This document shows positions 32,913-46,600 of a stretch of DNA of 64,000 nucleotides, piece by piece; position 1 is the stretch's first letter; each line of letters opens with the position of its first letter. Under the pieces are notes generated by a model. The model saw only the letters and a program-made list of their open reading frames with translations. It was not told the DNA's origin and made no database searches. The position numbers and the translations under genes are program-made. This DNA comes from Rosa chinensis. Its lineage: Eukaryota; Streptophyta; Magnoliopsida; Rosales; Rosaceae. Location of the stretch: positions 29,890,289 to 29,954,288 of the forward strand of contig NC_037091.1 of assembly GCF_002994745.2 (NCBI RefSeq). Direction: 5' to 3'.

Positions 32913-33145
32913 TATTTAAGGAAAACTGAATTGGGAGAGAATTGAGTCGTACTTTCATTGATAATAGGGGTCTCTTTATATAGAGGATACAACCATAGAG
33001 ACAGAGTTGTACATGGAAACATAATCGTACATTGATTGGATATCTCCTAAAATTCTCCGAGAATATCTATAATATAAACCCTATTTCAACTAGAGCAAGT
33101 AACCTCGAGTTTGGGCCAGACACATATTCTGGATTTACTTGAACA
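32913..33145 (-). repeat. 3' LTR of Copia copy 2
   Basis: 233-bp LTR ending in TTACTTGAACA, equivalent to 11610-11840, with the same palindromic TATA region at about 32967-32982. The candidate left TSD GAAAT (32908-32912) cannot be checked because the other end is truncated. Confidence 0.9.
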
Positions 33146-34888
33146 CTCCCCTCTCATTGCCTCATTAAAACCTTGCCGAGTAACAAAAACCTAGTGGGAC
33201 AAAAATAACCTCGGTCGAAGGGGAAAAGGAGCACAACACACCCTTCATGTTTCGAGACCATACATGTAGACACCTCCCCCTGATGTCTGCATCTCCCCTT
33301 GACGACTATGGTCATTGGAGTTCGGATAACTTCCGCAAACGATGCTACCAACATGTTTCTCGAAAGTGGAATTTAGGCAATGACTTAGTGAGCAAGCCTG
33401 CCGCACTGTCCCCAGATTGAACCAAGTTCACTTTGATCTTGAGGAGAGTTTGTTGTTGTTGATTATACTTGGTGTAGTCGCTTTTGATGTAGCCTTGCTT
33501 CAAAACAAGCAGCATTATCCTATATGCTCGTAGGCTCATCTGTGGTAGACTTTAAACCACAATTGTTTCGAACATGCGTAATTATGGATCCAATCCATAT
33601 ACATTCACGAACCACTTTGTGAAGAGCAATAATCTCTGCATTGTTCGAAGATATAGCGACTAGGGTATGTTCTATAGACCTCCAAGATATCACGGTCTTT
33701 ACCCATGGTGAACACTTAACCAGTTTGGGAATGACCTTTGTATGGGTCAGAGAGATACCCAACATCAACAAAACCTTCCAAAACACGTGTCGTTTTGGGA
33801 TGGGGATAGTGGACGCAGGCTAGTGTTAGCGGCGTTCCTGGTGTGTGATGGGTCCGAATCCATCATCTCTTTCTAGGGATAGAACAAGCCCATATCAATC
33901 ATACATCTCAAGTATCGAAAGATATCTTTTACACCAATCCAATGGCGTCGTGTTGGCGCATAGCTATATCTAGCTAATAAGTTCATGGCAAATGAGATGT
34001 CCGGTCTTGTGCATTGAGCTAAGTACAATAATGCGCATATTGTACTCAAGTAAGGCACTTCTGCCTCTAGCACATCTTCAGGATCAAGACTACGGACGAT
34101 TATGAGGGTGCTTGAAGGCTTGACCTTGTCAAAATGCCTAAGCATCTATCGACACGATGCTCAAGTTTCAAATTGAGACATAATCGTGTTCTCCCATAAT
34201 CCTTCATCTCAAAATCGGATTTCAAGTGTTCAGCGGTTTCCCTTAACTTTTTAAGGGCTTCTGATGAAGATCATGTCCAACATGAACCACAATAGAATCC
34301 GAAACTTGTTATGAAAACGCGTGGGCATATCCCTTTCCAATCAAGTAGTCACTTTAGTGAGCGTTCCAACCTTATTGTAAACGAGCTCCGTGGTCTAGAG
34401 CCACTTGACTTGGGTAAATGAAGTTCACCATGAACCTTCATGTATATTCTATATCTAGATCCCCATATAGATACGTAGTGACCACATTTGTAAGCTGCAT
34501 GTTCAGTTATTCAGAAACTACCAAACTAACAAGGTAGTGGAGTGTAATGACATCTATTACGAGAGAATATGTCTCATCGTAGTCGATTCCAGGGCATTTT
34601 GTGAGAAGCCTTGCGCCATAAGGCGAGATTGCCATATCTTTTTCTCATCACGCTTTCTAACGAAGACCCATTAGTCAATAAGTTTTATCTTAGGAGGTGT
34701 TGGCATCACTGGCTCAAAAACCTTCCTCTTAGTTAGAGAATCCAACTTAACCTGGATCGCATCTTTCCATTTAGGCCAAATCTCTCTACGTTGACATTCA
34801 TTCATCAACGGAGTGTGGTTCGATATCATCGGACTCAACAAACTCATGTGCAACGAAGGGCGTGACTACATCATCAATTATGATGGAG
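33146..34888 (-). pseudogene. Copia RNase H and reverse transcriptase (copy 2)
   Basis: Minus-strand pieces in three frames: RNase H end AAGLLTKSLPKFHFRE (33360-33420), RNase H core WRSIEHTLVAISSNNAEIIA (33600-33710), RT C-terminal segment AEVPYLSTICALLYLAQCTR and PDISFAMNLLARYS (33873-34145), and RT N-terminal segment IWPKWKDAIQVKLDSL (34671-34853). The region retains the 590 bp deleted from copy 1. Frameshifts and stops separate each piece. Confidence 0.85.
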
Positions 34889-34893
34889 TTTCT

Positions 34894-35802
34894 TGTAGAT
34901 ACCAAAAATTTAATGAAAATAAAATTCATTAAATAATTCGGTCAACACTTGAAATTATGACCGAACAAATTTAGTAGGCATGTGGGTCCCACAAAATGTG
35001 CACATGGCTTATGAGTAAACAGAACCAAGCAGACTCACGGAATGACACGTGGCGGCATACAAAAAGCCCGACGGCAATAAAATAAATTTGTTCCAACTTA
35101 ATATGTTGATATTAAGGCGGATCAATTAAATTAAATCAATTGATTCCAAGTCAAATAAAGTATTAAATTTCGTCCGTTGATTAGATGTCAATTTATTTAA
35201 ATTGATAATCAAGATGAAAATCAGCCATCAAATTAATTGGCTAATTCCTTAATAGTCGTGATTAAATCAGTTAATTAAACCTGATTGATTTGATTATACT
35301 ATTAATGAAATACAATTAAATTCAGCCATCAAATTAATTGGATAATTCCTTAATAATCGTGATTAAATCAGTTAATTAGGGCTGATTGATTTGATTATGT
35401 TATTAAGGAAAATACAATTAATTACGTGTCATCAAGGCATTCCAAATGAAGAGAGACGCCGACACTATAAATACCCCCTCTCAACTCGAGAGAAGGACTT
35501 CAGCCAAAAATAGAGAAGAAGACACTCTCAAAATTTCTAAAGACTCCCAAGCTCGTGTGAAGAACCATCAAGCTGCCAAATAGCCAGTTCCTCACCAAAC
35601 TCAAGTCAAAACGTTCGTCACGTGCCAACTCTCGTGACCATCTTCCAACTCAAGATCAAGCGTCAAGCCCTTGAGTGAAATTCATCGTCGCAGATTGAAT
35701 CAGAGGATTACCAAAGATTGTAACCCGCACTTGAATTAATCAAATTATTATTTTTTGTACACGTGTTTGCATCTTGTTTGTTTTCAGATTTCCGTGTTTA
35801 CT
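34894..35802 (+). repeat. 5' LTR of the Tat element
   Basis: Starts TGTAGATACC; ends GTGTTTACT where the partner LTR ends GTGTTTACA. It contains a 101-bp internal tandem duplication (35222-35322 and 35323-35423, CAGCCATCAAATTAATTGG) and TATAAATACC at 35466-35475, so transcription would start about 30 bp later. Confidence 0.92.
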
Positions 35803-35805
35803 AAC

Positions 35806-35822
35806 TGGCACAACCAGTGGGA
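35806..35822 (+). other. Primer-binding site of the Tat element
   Basis: TGGCACAACCAGTGGGA starts 3 bp after the LTR, the expected position for tRNA priming. The tRNA was not identified. Confidence 0.6.
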
Positions 35823-35880
35823 CCTCTGTGCCTCTCATCTCCTTCTCTGTAAGACGATTCCAAACAAATCCGTTCGAGCA

Positions 35881-37794
35881 ATGGCTTCCAAGAACACTCA
35901 AGTCATCTCGAAGAACAAGTCCTAGACAACGACCTCAAAATCGAGCAGCAGCTCATCGAGTCACGTCACTCGAAGCATGGCAAAGGTTCAGCCTACAACA
36001 TTTGTGGCTTTGCCTTCGAAGCCTCGCCAACCAATCATCACCCTAGAAAGTTTAGGGGCAGGGAAGCATGTCCCTCGAAGTGAAGAGAGAGAAGCTCCAA
36101 ATACAAAATCAAGGGAGCGGTCGTTCTCACCTGCCTCTGATGACAATTCAAGCACTGGATCATACCATGGAAGTCCTGATCCTGAAGAAAATAACACTTC
36201 TGGGATGCGGTCAGACAATGCGTGTCACCTCTCAGCAATGCAAGTCATGATGACTGGGGCAACCACGCTCGAAGAGCAGGTAGCTAATCTGATGGAGGTG
36301 GTTCAAAAGCTCACTAATACCATTGAAGAAAAAGATATGCAGATTGCTCAACTTTGGAGCAGGCTCGAGAAACAAAATGATGAGGATTCTGCTAGGATTC
36401 CATACAAGAATGACAAAGAGAAACAAGAAGAAACTTCAAAGACAAATGACAAAGACAGTGAAAGTCCACTTGGTTCTTTGTTTGTCCAGCAGCTGCAAGA
36501 CATAATCAATAACTCCATTAGAGCTCAATATGGAGGTACCTCTCGTGATTCTCTCACATACTCCAAGCCATACACAAAAAGAGTGGATAGCCTGAGGATG
36601 CCATATGGGTACCAGCTGCCCAAGTTTCAGCAATTCTAGGGGAAGGGCAATCCAAAACAACATATTGCTCATTTTGTCGAGACTTGCAACAATGCTGGGA
36701 TGGAGGGAGATCATCTTGTTAAGCAGTTTGTACGTTTATTAAAAGGAAATGCCTTCGAATGGTACATTGATCTGGAACCTGAGTCGATCGACAGTTGGGA
36801 TCAGATGGAGCGTGAGTTCCTGAATCGTTTCTATAGCACAAGACGTACAGTGAGCATGATGTAACTTACTAGTGCCAAGCAATGGATGAATGAACGCGCA
36901 ATTGATTACATCAACAGATGGCATTCGTTGAGTCTCGATTGCAAAGATCGACTGTCAGAAGTATCTACGGTGGAAATGTGCATCCAAGGCATGCACTTTG
37001 ATTTGCTATACTTCCTAGGGAATCAAGCCCCATAATTTGAAGAGCTGGCTACGCGAGCACACGACATGGAGTTGAGTATAGCTAGCCACAAAGGGAAGAA
37101 GGAGTCAATTGTTGACCAAAGGAAAGAAAAGGTCTTCGGAAGCAAGTTTGACAAGGCACTGAAGAAATCTACAAAAGAATCGATGGCCGTCAACATTGCC
37201 CCAATCAAAATCTCTACACGAGATAAGGAGGTTATGAAAGCAGAGCCAATTCGCACCTATGACAGGACAAAGCGTTCATTGAAGGAATGGAAACAAAAGA
37301 CATATCCCTTCCCATTTTCTGACGTGGCAGGCATGTTGGAAGATTTACTTGAGAAGAAGGTAATAGAACTCCTAAAATGCAAGCAACCCGAGGAAATGCA
37401 TAGTGTCAAGGACCCGAAATACTACAAGTACCACAGCCTCGTCAGTCACCCAGTGGAGAAATGCTTTGTTCTGAAAGATTTAATAATGAATCTCGCCAAG
37501 CAAGGAAGGATCGAGCTAGATGTCTACGATGTTGCTGAGGTAAACTACACTACCATCATGTTTGGTTCATTCAAGCCTGCCCCGTTGCCTCCTCTTCCAA
37601 TGAAAGCACCATATCAGCTTTCGAGAAAGACATGCATGAAGTCAAAGTTGGAGGAAGTCAAGCCAACCCAGCAAGCGAGCCTCGCACCGGTTGCAACCCC
37701 TAAAATTGACTCAGTTGTTGATGACGAGGGATGGATACTTGTCACTCGAAAGAAGGCACGCAAGAGCCCATCGCCATGGGTACCTATCACTTAA
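35881..37794 (+). pseudogene. Tat gag polyprotein
   Basis: Starts MASKNTQVISKN. One frame runs the whole length but is interrupted by TAG at 35923, TAG at 36637, TAA at 36862 and TAA at 37033, before ending TAA at 37792. Between 36640 and 37060 lies the retrotransposon gag (capsid) domain: HIAHFVETCNNAG, WDQMEREFLNRFYSTRR, FEELATRAHDMEL. A short coiled segment (LEEQVANLMEVVQKLTNTIE) is near codon 125. Four nonsense changes with the frame otherwise kept suggest recent inactivation by point mutation. Confidence 0.88.
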
Positions 37795-39553
37795 GAAAAA
37801 TATAAGCAGTCACAAGAAAATCGTCAGTGTCTCGAGAAAGATAAGACAAGATTTGTCAAAGAAAGGGGTGATCCTTTTGTTCGAAGACCTCATCAACAAA
37901 AGCCTTTCCCAAGAAAGGCAACAAACAAGAGAAGGTGAGAGCTGCCCACATGACAACAAGCTATGAAATTGGTTCGAAGGATTCTGCCAAGGCTGAGTTA
38001 AGCACGGTCAATACGAACCAAATAACAGAGGAGAACGAGGTGTTGAAGCAGTTAGAAGACCTGCCATTGCACTTTAGCATTTCCGATCTATTGCAATTGC
38101 CAAAATCGACAAGATGTGCTTTGGCACAGGTGTTGATCGACATGGGCAAGAACTCCACAGACATTAACAAGGTGAAACCGAAGGAATGCATCACGTGTAT
38201 TGCAGATTGTGATGCCATCCACTTTACGAATGAAGACCTTTAGTTAGGCTCTAAGCCGCATAATAGACCTCTCTTCGTGTCAGGGTATGTGCGAGATCAA
38301 AAGATAAACCGCATGCTTGTAGACGGAGGGTCCGCTGTAAACATCATGCCAAGATCAACTATGAAGCAACTTGACATCAACATGGAGGAGTTCTCCCGAA
38401 GTCGGCTCATGATTCAAGGCTTCAACCAAGGGGGACAAAGAGCCATAGGCATGATCAGAGTAGATATGACAATTGGAGAAATGAAGTCGAACACTTTGTT
38501 TCACGTGATCGATGCGAAGACCTCCTACAATTTATTGTTGGGGCGACCATGGGTTCACGAAAATGGTGTCGTTCCCTCCACTCTTCATCAATGCTTCAAG
38601 TTCTATGATGGTGGAGTAAAAACAGTAGCAGGTGATACTAAACCATTCACTGAACCTGAATCTTACTTTGCGGATTCCAAGTTCTACATGGATGATGAAA
38701 CAATAAAGGAAGTTCTCCCAGTTGGAGTACCTTCTACAGGGAAGACTGCAGAGGTGTGTAATAAGGAAGTGGAATCCAGCATAGCAAGAAATTCCACTGA
38801 GGAACCACATAAAGTTTCGTCGGAAACTAAAGTGACAGCTTTAAAGAACAAAATCAGCTCCTCTGCTCCAGTTCTTCATTACGTGCCAAGGTCTAGGCGA
38901 AAAGAAGGGGACTCTCCTTTTGTGGAGGCAAATGAGCAAGAAAGTCCACGAAAGCTAGATGAGAAGGACGTAGAATTGTTAAAAGAAACATCAACCATAC
39001 CGTTGACGAAGTTAAGCAACGTAACTCCCACCAAGCAGCCGCTAAAGGCGTTTGTCCAAGCGATTCAAGGCAAGACAGAGCATGGGACACTTCCTGACAA
39101 AAGGACAAAGGAAGGATTCAACCCTAACGCTTACAAGCTGCTAGCAAAGGCTGGATATGACTTCGGTTCGTCAAGCAAGCAAGGTGGCCAAGTAATCCCT
39201 GGTAAAAAGGTGCATGAGCTTAATGAATCTCAAAGGAGGTTGAGAAAGCAAGGATGCACAGCTGACCCTGCTAAAGCAGGTCTTGGTTTTGTACCAGGCA
39301 AACCAATTAAAATTTCAGGAAGAAGAAAAGTTGCGAAGGCAAACAAACAACACATTAGTGTTGAAGTAATAGAAGAATAGACTCAAGGATCTGAAACTGC
39401 CCCTCTCATTTCTACACTTGATCGCATTCGTCCTAATTCTCAAGCTGCGATGCCTGAACAAGTTGATGAGCTGGCACCTCGAGTCTCTGTATTCGATCAT
39501 GTCAACACTTCAACAAGCCGAGTCTCAGCACCCAAACGACTACTCGAGCTTCC
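37795..39553 (+). pseudogene. Tat gag C-terminus and aspartic protease
   Basis: A frameshift near 37930 and a TAG at 38241 break this region. The longest open part, 38277-39380 (367 codons), has the protease segment MLVDGGSAVNIMP, where the catalytic DTG/DSG of most retroelements reads DGG, and YNLLLGRPWVH, the conserved distal protease motif. Later KAGYDFGSSSKQGG and KAGLGFVPGK resemble a G-patch. The frame then stops at 39378 and shifts near 39550 into pol. Confidence 0.82.
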
Positions 39554-42364
39554 GTGTTCAATAGGTTGTCATCTTCCGATGAAGGAAATAAGAAATCTGA
39601 GTCAGCCCCTCGAAAGTCAGCACTTGAGAGGATACAAGCACCCAAAGAGCAGCGAAGGCGAAAAAGAAAGGAGATTGATGACCAAGGAAATGACAAAGAG
39701 ATCCGAAGTCTCATTCCGTCACCCATGAAGCGACGCTCTATGTTAGAGGTGAGCTCAAGCGAACAACTCAAAGTGAAGGAGCACACTATCGTACTCACTG
39801 GCCAAGTTGGAACTAGTAATGTTGATGGCAATGGCGAAGATGAGATTGTACAATCTGCCTATCATATCACGGTAGCAGAAGCAGATGCTTTTGAAGAAGA
39901 TGACCATGATCATTCCGAGGATGAAGTAGATGAAGCTCCTCCAGAACTGGAAGACGGGGGGCAAGCCACTGTCGACGAGCTTAAAGAGCTCAATTTGAGA
40001 ATTGAGGAAGATCCAAGACCTGTCTTCGTGAGCGCTTCGCTGAGTCATGAAGAAGAAAAGAAATACTATGATCTGCTGCTTGAATATAAAGACGTCTTTG
40101 CATGGACGTACAAAGAAATGCCTGGTCTTGACCCAAAGGTAGAGGTTCATCGTCTTGCAGTTAAACCTGAGGCTCGACCGATCAAGCAAACACAACGACG
40201 CTTTCGGACAGAACTCCTTCCTCAAATTGAAGCTGAAGTTGATAAGTTGATTACTGCGGGTTTCATTAGAGAGGTTCAATATCCTAAGTGGATTGCAAAC
40301 ATTGTTCCTGTCAAGAAGAAGAACGGACAACTCCGTGTATGTGTGGACTTCCGCGACTTATATGACTCGTGTTCGAAAGATGACTTCCTTTTGCCCATCA
40401 TTGAACTCATGGTGGATGCAACAACAGGGCATGAAGCTTTTTCCTTCATGGATGGGTCATCTAGGTACAATCAAATTAGGATGGCCTTAGAAGATGAAGA
40501 GCTTAATGCGTTCCGTACTCCCAAAGGCATTTATTGCTACAAAGTCATGCCATTCGGGTTGAAAAATGCTGGTGCAACATATCAACGTGCTATGCAGAAA
40601 ATCTTCGAAGACATGCTTCACAAGTACGTGGAATGTTATGTCGACAATTTAGTGGTCAAGTCAAAAAGGAGGACGGATCACTTCCAAGACATACGAAAGG
40701 TGTTTGATAAACTACGCAAGTACCAACTCAAGATGAACCCCCTCAAATGTGCTTTTGGAGTTAGTTCAGGCAAGTTTCTTGGATTCATTGTGGAACATCG
40801 TGGCATTGAAGTAGACCAGTCAAAGATTAAGGCCATTCAAGACATGTCTGAGCCAAGAAATCTATGCGAGTTAAAAAGTCTCCAAGGACGACTTGCCTTT
40901 ATTAGACGGTTTATATCAAACCTCGCAGGCCGTTGTCAGCCGTTTAGTCGACTTCTGAAGAAGGATGTGCCTTTCGTATGGGATGAAGCTTGCCATAACG
41001 CCTTTGAAAGCATAAAGAAGTACTTGGCAAACCCTCCAGTGTTAGGTGCACCCCTCCTTGGGAAGCCGCTTATCCTCTACATTGCTGCTCAAGAGCGATC
41101 ACTCGGAGCACTCCTAGCCCAAGAAAATGAAGCAAAGAAGGAGAGGGTGTTGTATTACTTGAGTCGAATTCTCATAGGACCGGAACTAAACTATCCGCCG
41201 ATAGAGAAAATCTGTCTCGCACTCGTCTTAGCCATCCAAAAGTTAAGACATTACATGCAAGCTTACACAGTGCATCTAGTGGCGCGAGCTGATCTAGTCA
41301 AGTTTGTTATGTCACATCCCGTCTTGACAGGGCGAATGGCAAAATGGGCACTACTCCTCAATCAGTATGAGATCATCTACATACAGGCCAAAGCGGTTAA
41401 AGGACAAGCATTAGCTGATTTCCTAGCAGATCATCCTATTCCTGTGGATTGGGAGATTTCAGATGAGTTGCCAGATGAAGAAGTCTTTAATACAGAAGTC
41501 CTCCTTGCTTGGCAAATGTTCTTCGATGGGTCTTCACGAGCAGATGGGGCAGGAGCTGGTGTGGTCTTCATTTCTCCGCAAAGGCAGATATTGCTTTATG
41601 CCTTTACTCTTGGTGAGTTATGTTCCAATAATGTTGCTGAGTACCAAGCGCTAATTATGGGACTACACACCGCAACTGAAATGAAAATCTCAAATCTAGA
41701 GGTGTATGGAGACTCGAAGTTGGTAGTTGATCTATTACTAACTCTCTATGAGGTGAAGAAAGATGATTTAGTTCCTTATTTTCAGCTCGCCGCACAACTC
41801 TTAAAGGGTTTTGATGCTGTCACACTAACGCATGTGCCAAGAAAAGAAAATCAAACAGCAGACGCTTTGGCCAACTTAGCAGCAACTTTGGCATTATCAG
41901 AGGATGAAATCATACACCTTCCAATCTGCCAACAGTGGGTCGTACCTACAATCTCTGAGCTTTGGCATGAAGACGCCAATGTTGTCTCTGTTTACGTGAT
42001 TGATGTGGATGACTGGAGGTACCCGTTGATTGATTACCTTAAGCGAAATAAGTTGTCTGATGACCCAAAGCAACGCTCAGACATAAGACGAAGAGTATCA
42101 CGTTTCTTCTACTATAAGGAGACTCTTTATCGACGACCATTCGAGGGATTACTTCTTAGATGTCTGGGGAAAGAGGAAGGTGCTAAGGTTATGGAGGAAG
42201 CTCATTCAGGAGTATGCGGAGCTCACCAGTCAGGTCCTAAGCTTCATTTTCAAGTGAAGAGGATGGGTTACTATTGGCCCACTATGGTTAAAGATTGCAT
42301 GGAGTATGCACAAAGGTGTCAAGCTTGCCAGTTTCATGTAAACTTCATCCATCAACCACCATAG
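39554..42364 (+). pseudogene. Tat pol: reverse transcriptase, RNase H, second RNase H, integrase zinc finger
   Basis: A 936-codon open frame. RT about 200-420: LRVCVDFRDL, MPFGLKNAGATYQRAM, and the active site reads YVDN instead of YVDD (about 362-365), likely inactivating. RT-linked RNase H about 490-630, ending KGQALADFLADHP. A second, archaeal-type RNase H about 650-780 keeps the acidic set (FFDGSSRADGAGAG, NNVAEYQALI, VYGDSKLVV, NQTADALANLA). The integrase HHCC finger is near 880-930 (HSGVCGAH, CQACQ). TAG at 42362 separates it from the integrase core. Confidence 0.9.
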
Positions 42365-42367
42365 CCA

Positions 42368-43261
42368 TTGCATCCAACGATTGCTTCCTACCCCTTTGAT
42401 GTGTGGGGACTTGATGCTGTTGGGCCCATAACTCCGAAATCCTCCACCAATCACTCATACATTCTAGCGGCTACGGATTCCTTTTCAAAGTGGGCAGAGG
42501 CGGTACCACTTAAGGAAATAAAGAAAGAAAATGTTGTAGACTTCATCAAAGGGAATATCATTCAACGATATGGTGTTCCTCGCTGCATCATCACAGACAA
42601 TGCCAAGTACTTTTCCAATAGTGCCATGGAGAAACTCTGTGAGAAATATCACTTCAAGTTACACTTTTCTTCTATGTATAATGCCCTGGAAAATGGGTTA
42701 GCTGAAGCATTCAACAAGACATTGTGTAACATTTTGAAGAAAGTTGTCGGCAAAACAAAAAGGGATTGGCATGAAAGAATGGCCGAGGCGCTCTGGGCCT
42801 ATAAAACGACATATCGAACTCCCACGAAAGCTATACCTTACTCCCTTGTATATGGTGTTGAAGTTATCTTACCCTTGGAGAAACAAATTCCATCTCTAAG
42901 GATTACTTTGCAAGAAAGACTAACTGATGAAGAGAACGTCAAGTTACACCATCAAGAGTTGGAAGCCTTAGATGAAAAGAGACTTGACGCGCAACAGCAC
43001 TTGGAATGCTATCAAGCTAGAATGTCACGAGCTTTCAACAAAGGGGTTCGACCCAGATACTTTCAAGTTGGTGATCTAGTGCTTGTCGTGCACAGACCTA
43101 TCATCATGACACACAAGACTGGTCCTAAGTTTCAGTCAAAGTGGGATGGACCTTATGTAGTCCGCGAAGTCTGCACCAATGGAGCCTACAAAATTGTGGC
43201 TGAAGATGGCCTGAGGATTGGCCCCATAAATGGAAAGTTTCTGAAGAGGTACTACGCTTGA
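42368..43261 (+). pseudogene. Tat integrase core and C-terminus
   Basis: 297 codons in frame with pol after the TAG. The catalytic triad is visible: GLDAVGPI (Asp), IITDNAKYF (Asp) and NGLAEAFNKT (Glu). The C-terminal part GDLVLVVHRP and FQSKWDGPYVVREV is the usual GPY/F module. This half is complete and is disconnected only by the upstream stop. Confidence 0.88.
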
Positions 43262-43661
43262 AGAAAGTAAGAAGACGCTCCTAGCCAGCACGAGTCTAAA
43301 CTGCACATGGCAAAAAAAAAAAAAAAAAAAAAAAGTCTGTTAAGTTGAAAACCTGAAAGGGTAGCTCAAGCAAAAAAAAAAAAAACGGGACCAAAAAATT
43401 TCACTTCATCCATAAACCCTTGAACTACGTGATGACTTGATTCCTTCATTGGAAGGATACGTAGGCAGCTTGGGAATAACAATCTCAAGTTCAGTCAAAT
43501 CAAATAAAAAATAAAGGGTTTGTTTACTATTCATGAAGTAAATAAGTAGAAAAATACTTATTTTCATAATAAGTTATGACTGTCAAAGTTTGACTTATTA
43601 CAAATGAAAAAGGAAAATGAACAAAAAAAATCATCATAAGTTACAAATGGAGAACAGCTTT
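43262..43661. other. Junction between pol and the antisense gene
   Basis: Two A-runs (about 43310-43334 and 43373-43385) and the block GATACGTAGGCAGCTTGGG typical of sequence after integrase in Tat elements. No gene. It separates two convergent coding blocks. Confidence 0.6.
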
Positions 43662-46600
43662 TCACACCCAAGTCAAACCCTTAAAGCTATTGCGGTGGTT
43701 CTCAAAAGTATCTCGCAATGATTTTGTCGTCTCAAGCTCTGCAGTGGTCACCTCGGGGGTCTCTTGGATTTGAGCCTTCTCTTTTTCTAGGTCGACAAGC
43801 TTCTTCTCCTGTAGTAGAAGTCTCTCGTCTAGTAAAGTCACTGTTTGCTCCAATTTTCGCTGCTCCTCCTTTAAATTCTCTAAAGACTTGAGTGCAGATT
43901 GACTATGATCAGAGTCAGCTTGACGAATTGAAGTGACCTTCACAATTTCTGACTCTGTTTCAGCCAGATGTTGATTACGTGTGCCTGGAGTAGCCTTGCG
44001 TGAACAAGAAAGTCGAGCCAGGTTGTATTGGTCTGCACTAGTCAACAATCCTTCAACTTTTCCCCTTACGGATGAAGGATCAATCCCATAATGGCTAAGC
44101 TCAGCTATAAGCTTGTCAAGTCCCCCCTTGCTGGAAAGAATTGTCTTTGAGGAGTGCTTCATTATCATATCTTCAATTTGTTCACAAACTGCAGTAGCAG
44201 CTTGTTGACGAATATCACGAAGTCTTTGGCTGGCATCTATAATAGCAGCTCCACCAAGAGAAGCCTCAGAAAAGGCTATGGTGTTCAGAGGCTTAGGAGG
44301 ATGCACCTTGGTAAGTGGACCTGTACATATATCATTAGTTAAAAAAAAAAAAGGGGGCTTAAAGTGCAATGAAAATACACAAGAGTTAAGAATTGTACTT
44401 GTAGAGTCAATTTACTGTGAGTCATTCTTTGCATTGGATTTTCCTTTCGTGGGTAAAGCGTAAGCCTCAAGTTCCGCTACAGAAGGAACACATATAGGGT
44501 CTGAAGAGGCGTCATCGTTCCCCCAAAGTGAATGATCATCAATCTCTGCACCCTGAAAAGATGGGAAAAGAACAATTCAAGTTCCAAAAAAAAAAGACCA
44601 CAAAAAGAAAGAAAGAAAAAAAATCTCTGATGCAAGTCCAAAAAGAGTTACCTCATTTCGTTGTAGCATCTGTTGTGAAGAAGTTGAAATGTCACCAAGA
44701 AAGTCAGTATTCAGAGTGAACTCAGCATTGGGATCACAATAAATAGGGCCAAGACTAGTGTCAGTTTTCCGACGCTTAAAGTGCACTTCACTATTATTGC
44801 TACCGCTGCTTCCACTATGCCTTCTTTCTTTGATGGCAGGTCTTTTCAACTTAGGGGGATAAGCCAAAGCAATGAGAGAATCTAAAGAGTCCCCATCATC
44901 ATCTAGAGTGTTGAGTAGATAGGTCTGGCAATCACTACTAGGAAGCAAAGTCCTATTAGGAGGCGCAGGGACGTTGGTGCTACATTCAACTTCACGAGGA
45001 ATCACATTTTTGTGATGAGGTGGTGTTGCACGGGTGACGCTCTTATCTTCTTTTGCTTTCAGAGTCTTGTGCAGTGGTTTACTAGTATGCGCTTCTTTCG
45101 TTGCCTTCATTGGTGTAGAACGGTACACTTTAGACCACCAATCAACATAGTCTCGAGTAACCATGTACTCCGTGATAGCACTCTAGATTGGCAACGTTAC
45201 CATGCACTTGGTATTCATTCTGGTGCAAGAATCCCAATGCTCAAAGCCCATATGCCGGTGCGAATGTCATTCTTAAGGCTGCCAGGAATGTCTTGGACAT
45301 AACCAAACTGTCGACTGAACCGATAAGGACTGTATGGCTGAATGACTCGTCGGTTATCTTGTCTGAGTGAAAGATACCCAGATCGAAGGCTGATGAGATA
45401 TACGAGGTCTAAATGGTAGATGTTATTGCGGTTGATAATCACCCTGCTTTCCGAAAATACCTTGGCAAATGCATCCATCCTCACATTGTCCCACAATGTT
45501 TAGCTGAAAATTCTCCGGAGAAGCGAACCATACGGGGCCTTAGGTCATTGGGAAGTGGAGACTGAAAGCGGGTGCCAAAGTACTCCACTAGCCATGCATA
45601 AATATAATGAAAAGGTAGGGCAGCAGAGCAGTTACCTGGATCGCTGGAAACAGAAATCTCGCCTAAACCCTGATAGATGCTGGCCAACACTGGTACTGCT
45701 AGGCAAACTATACACCCTGTGACATTTTGCTGGAAACTTTGAATACTCCTGGATGAATCAAACCAGTGTCGTCTCTGGGTAAAACAAACAGACACAACCA
45801 ACAAGCAAGAAAGGCAGCCAAATAGGTGGGCTCTACATCTTCACTCTCAATGCCTAAGTCATCAAACACCGCGAGGTCTACAGAAGTACGTTGTCGGATC
45901 TCATGGATCTTGCCAGATGGATTAAACACATTCTGGGGCGGATCTCTTTTGTTCCTGGTGCTTTTGTTTAGAGGCCTCTTATAATGCAAAGCTCCTCTAT
46001 ACCAATATCGTATCCATGAAGTTATCTTCACTTTCTGCCCTTGGCCTTCTTTGCAAAGCTTATGGTAGGCGAGAAACAAATAGCGGCAGCTTTGTTGACT
46101 CTCTTTGCTTGCTGCAGTAAGCTCTTCAGCAGCTAGAACCACCTCATCATAAAACCGTCCAGCAATGGGAAAACCTCTGAGTTGGTCCAAATCCCAGAGG
46201 GAGATGGACATTTCTCCTCTAGATGTGTGGAGAGTATTCGTCGCGGGGCACAAGTACTCGCAGAAAGCCCGTATGATAGATGCAACATGGTCATAGTTGA
46301 ATAGTGAGGCGAATATCGCTCGATAGAGACCGGCCTCCCGAGTAAGCTTGCCATTTATGCTTAAGATATCTTCTACCCATTCCCAGTAGAACTCTGTGTA
46401 AGAGAAGCCCCCGTTTGCACGAAATGCACTGCTCCACTTCACTGAACCGTTGCGTACATGATCCCTGAGAAGCTTGAATGGGGTCTGAGGAGTGTTCTGA
46501 TCATGATGCGAAGACTTCAGCAACAGTACATGCGAGTTCTGTTGGTCTCTTCCAGATCTGGGTTGTCGAAACATAGCTAGCTGGCGAGGTACCACATGAG

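Noticed and set aside
45012..45302. Plus-strand frames across the PMD and SANT genes
   Set aside because: They are antisense shadows; the minus strand holds the conserved domains.
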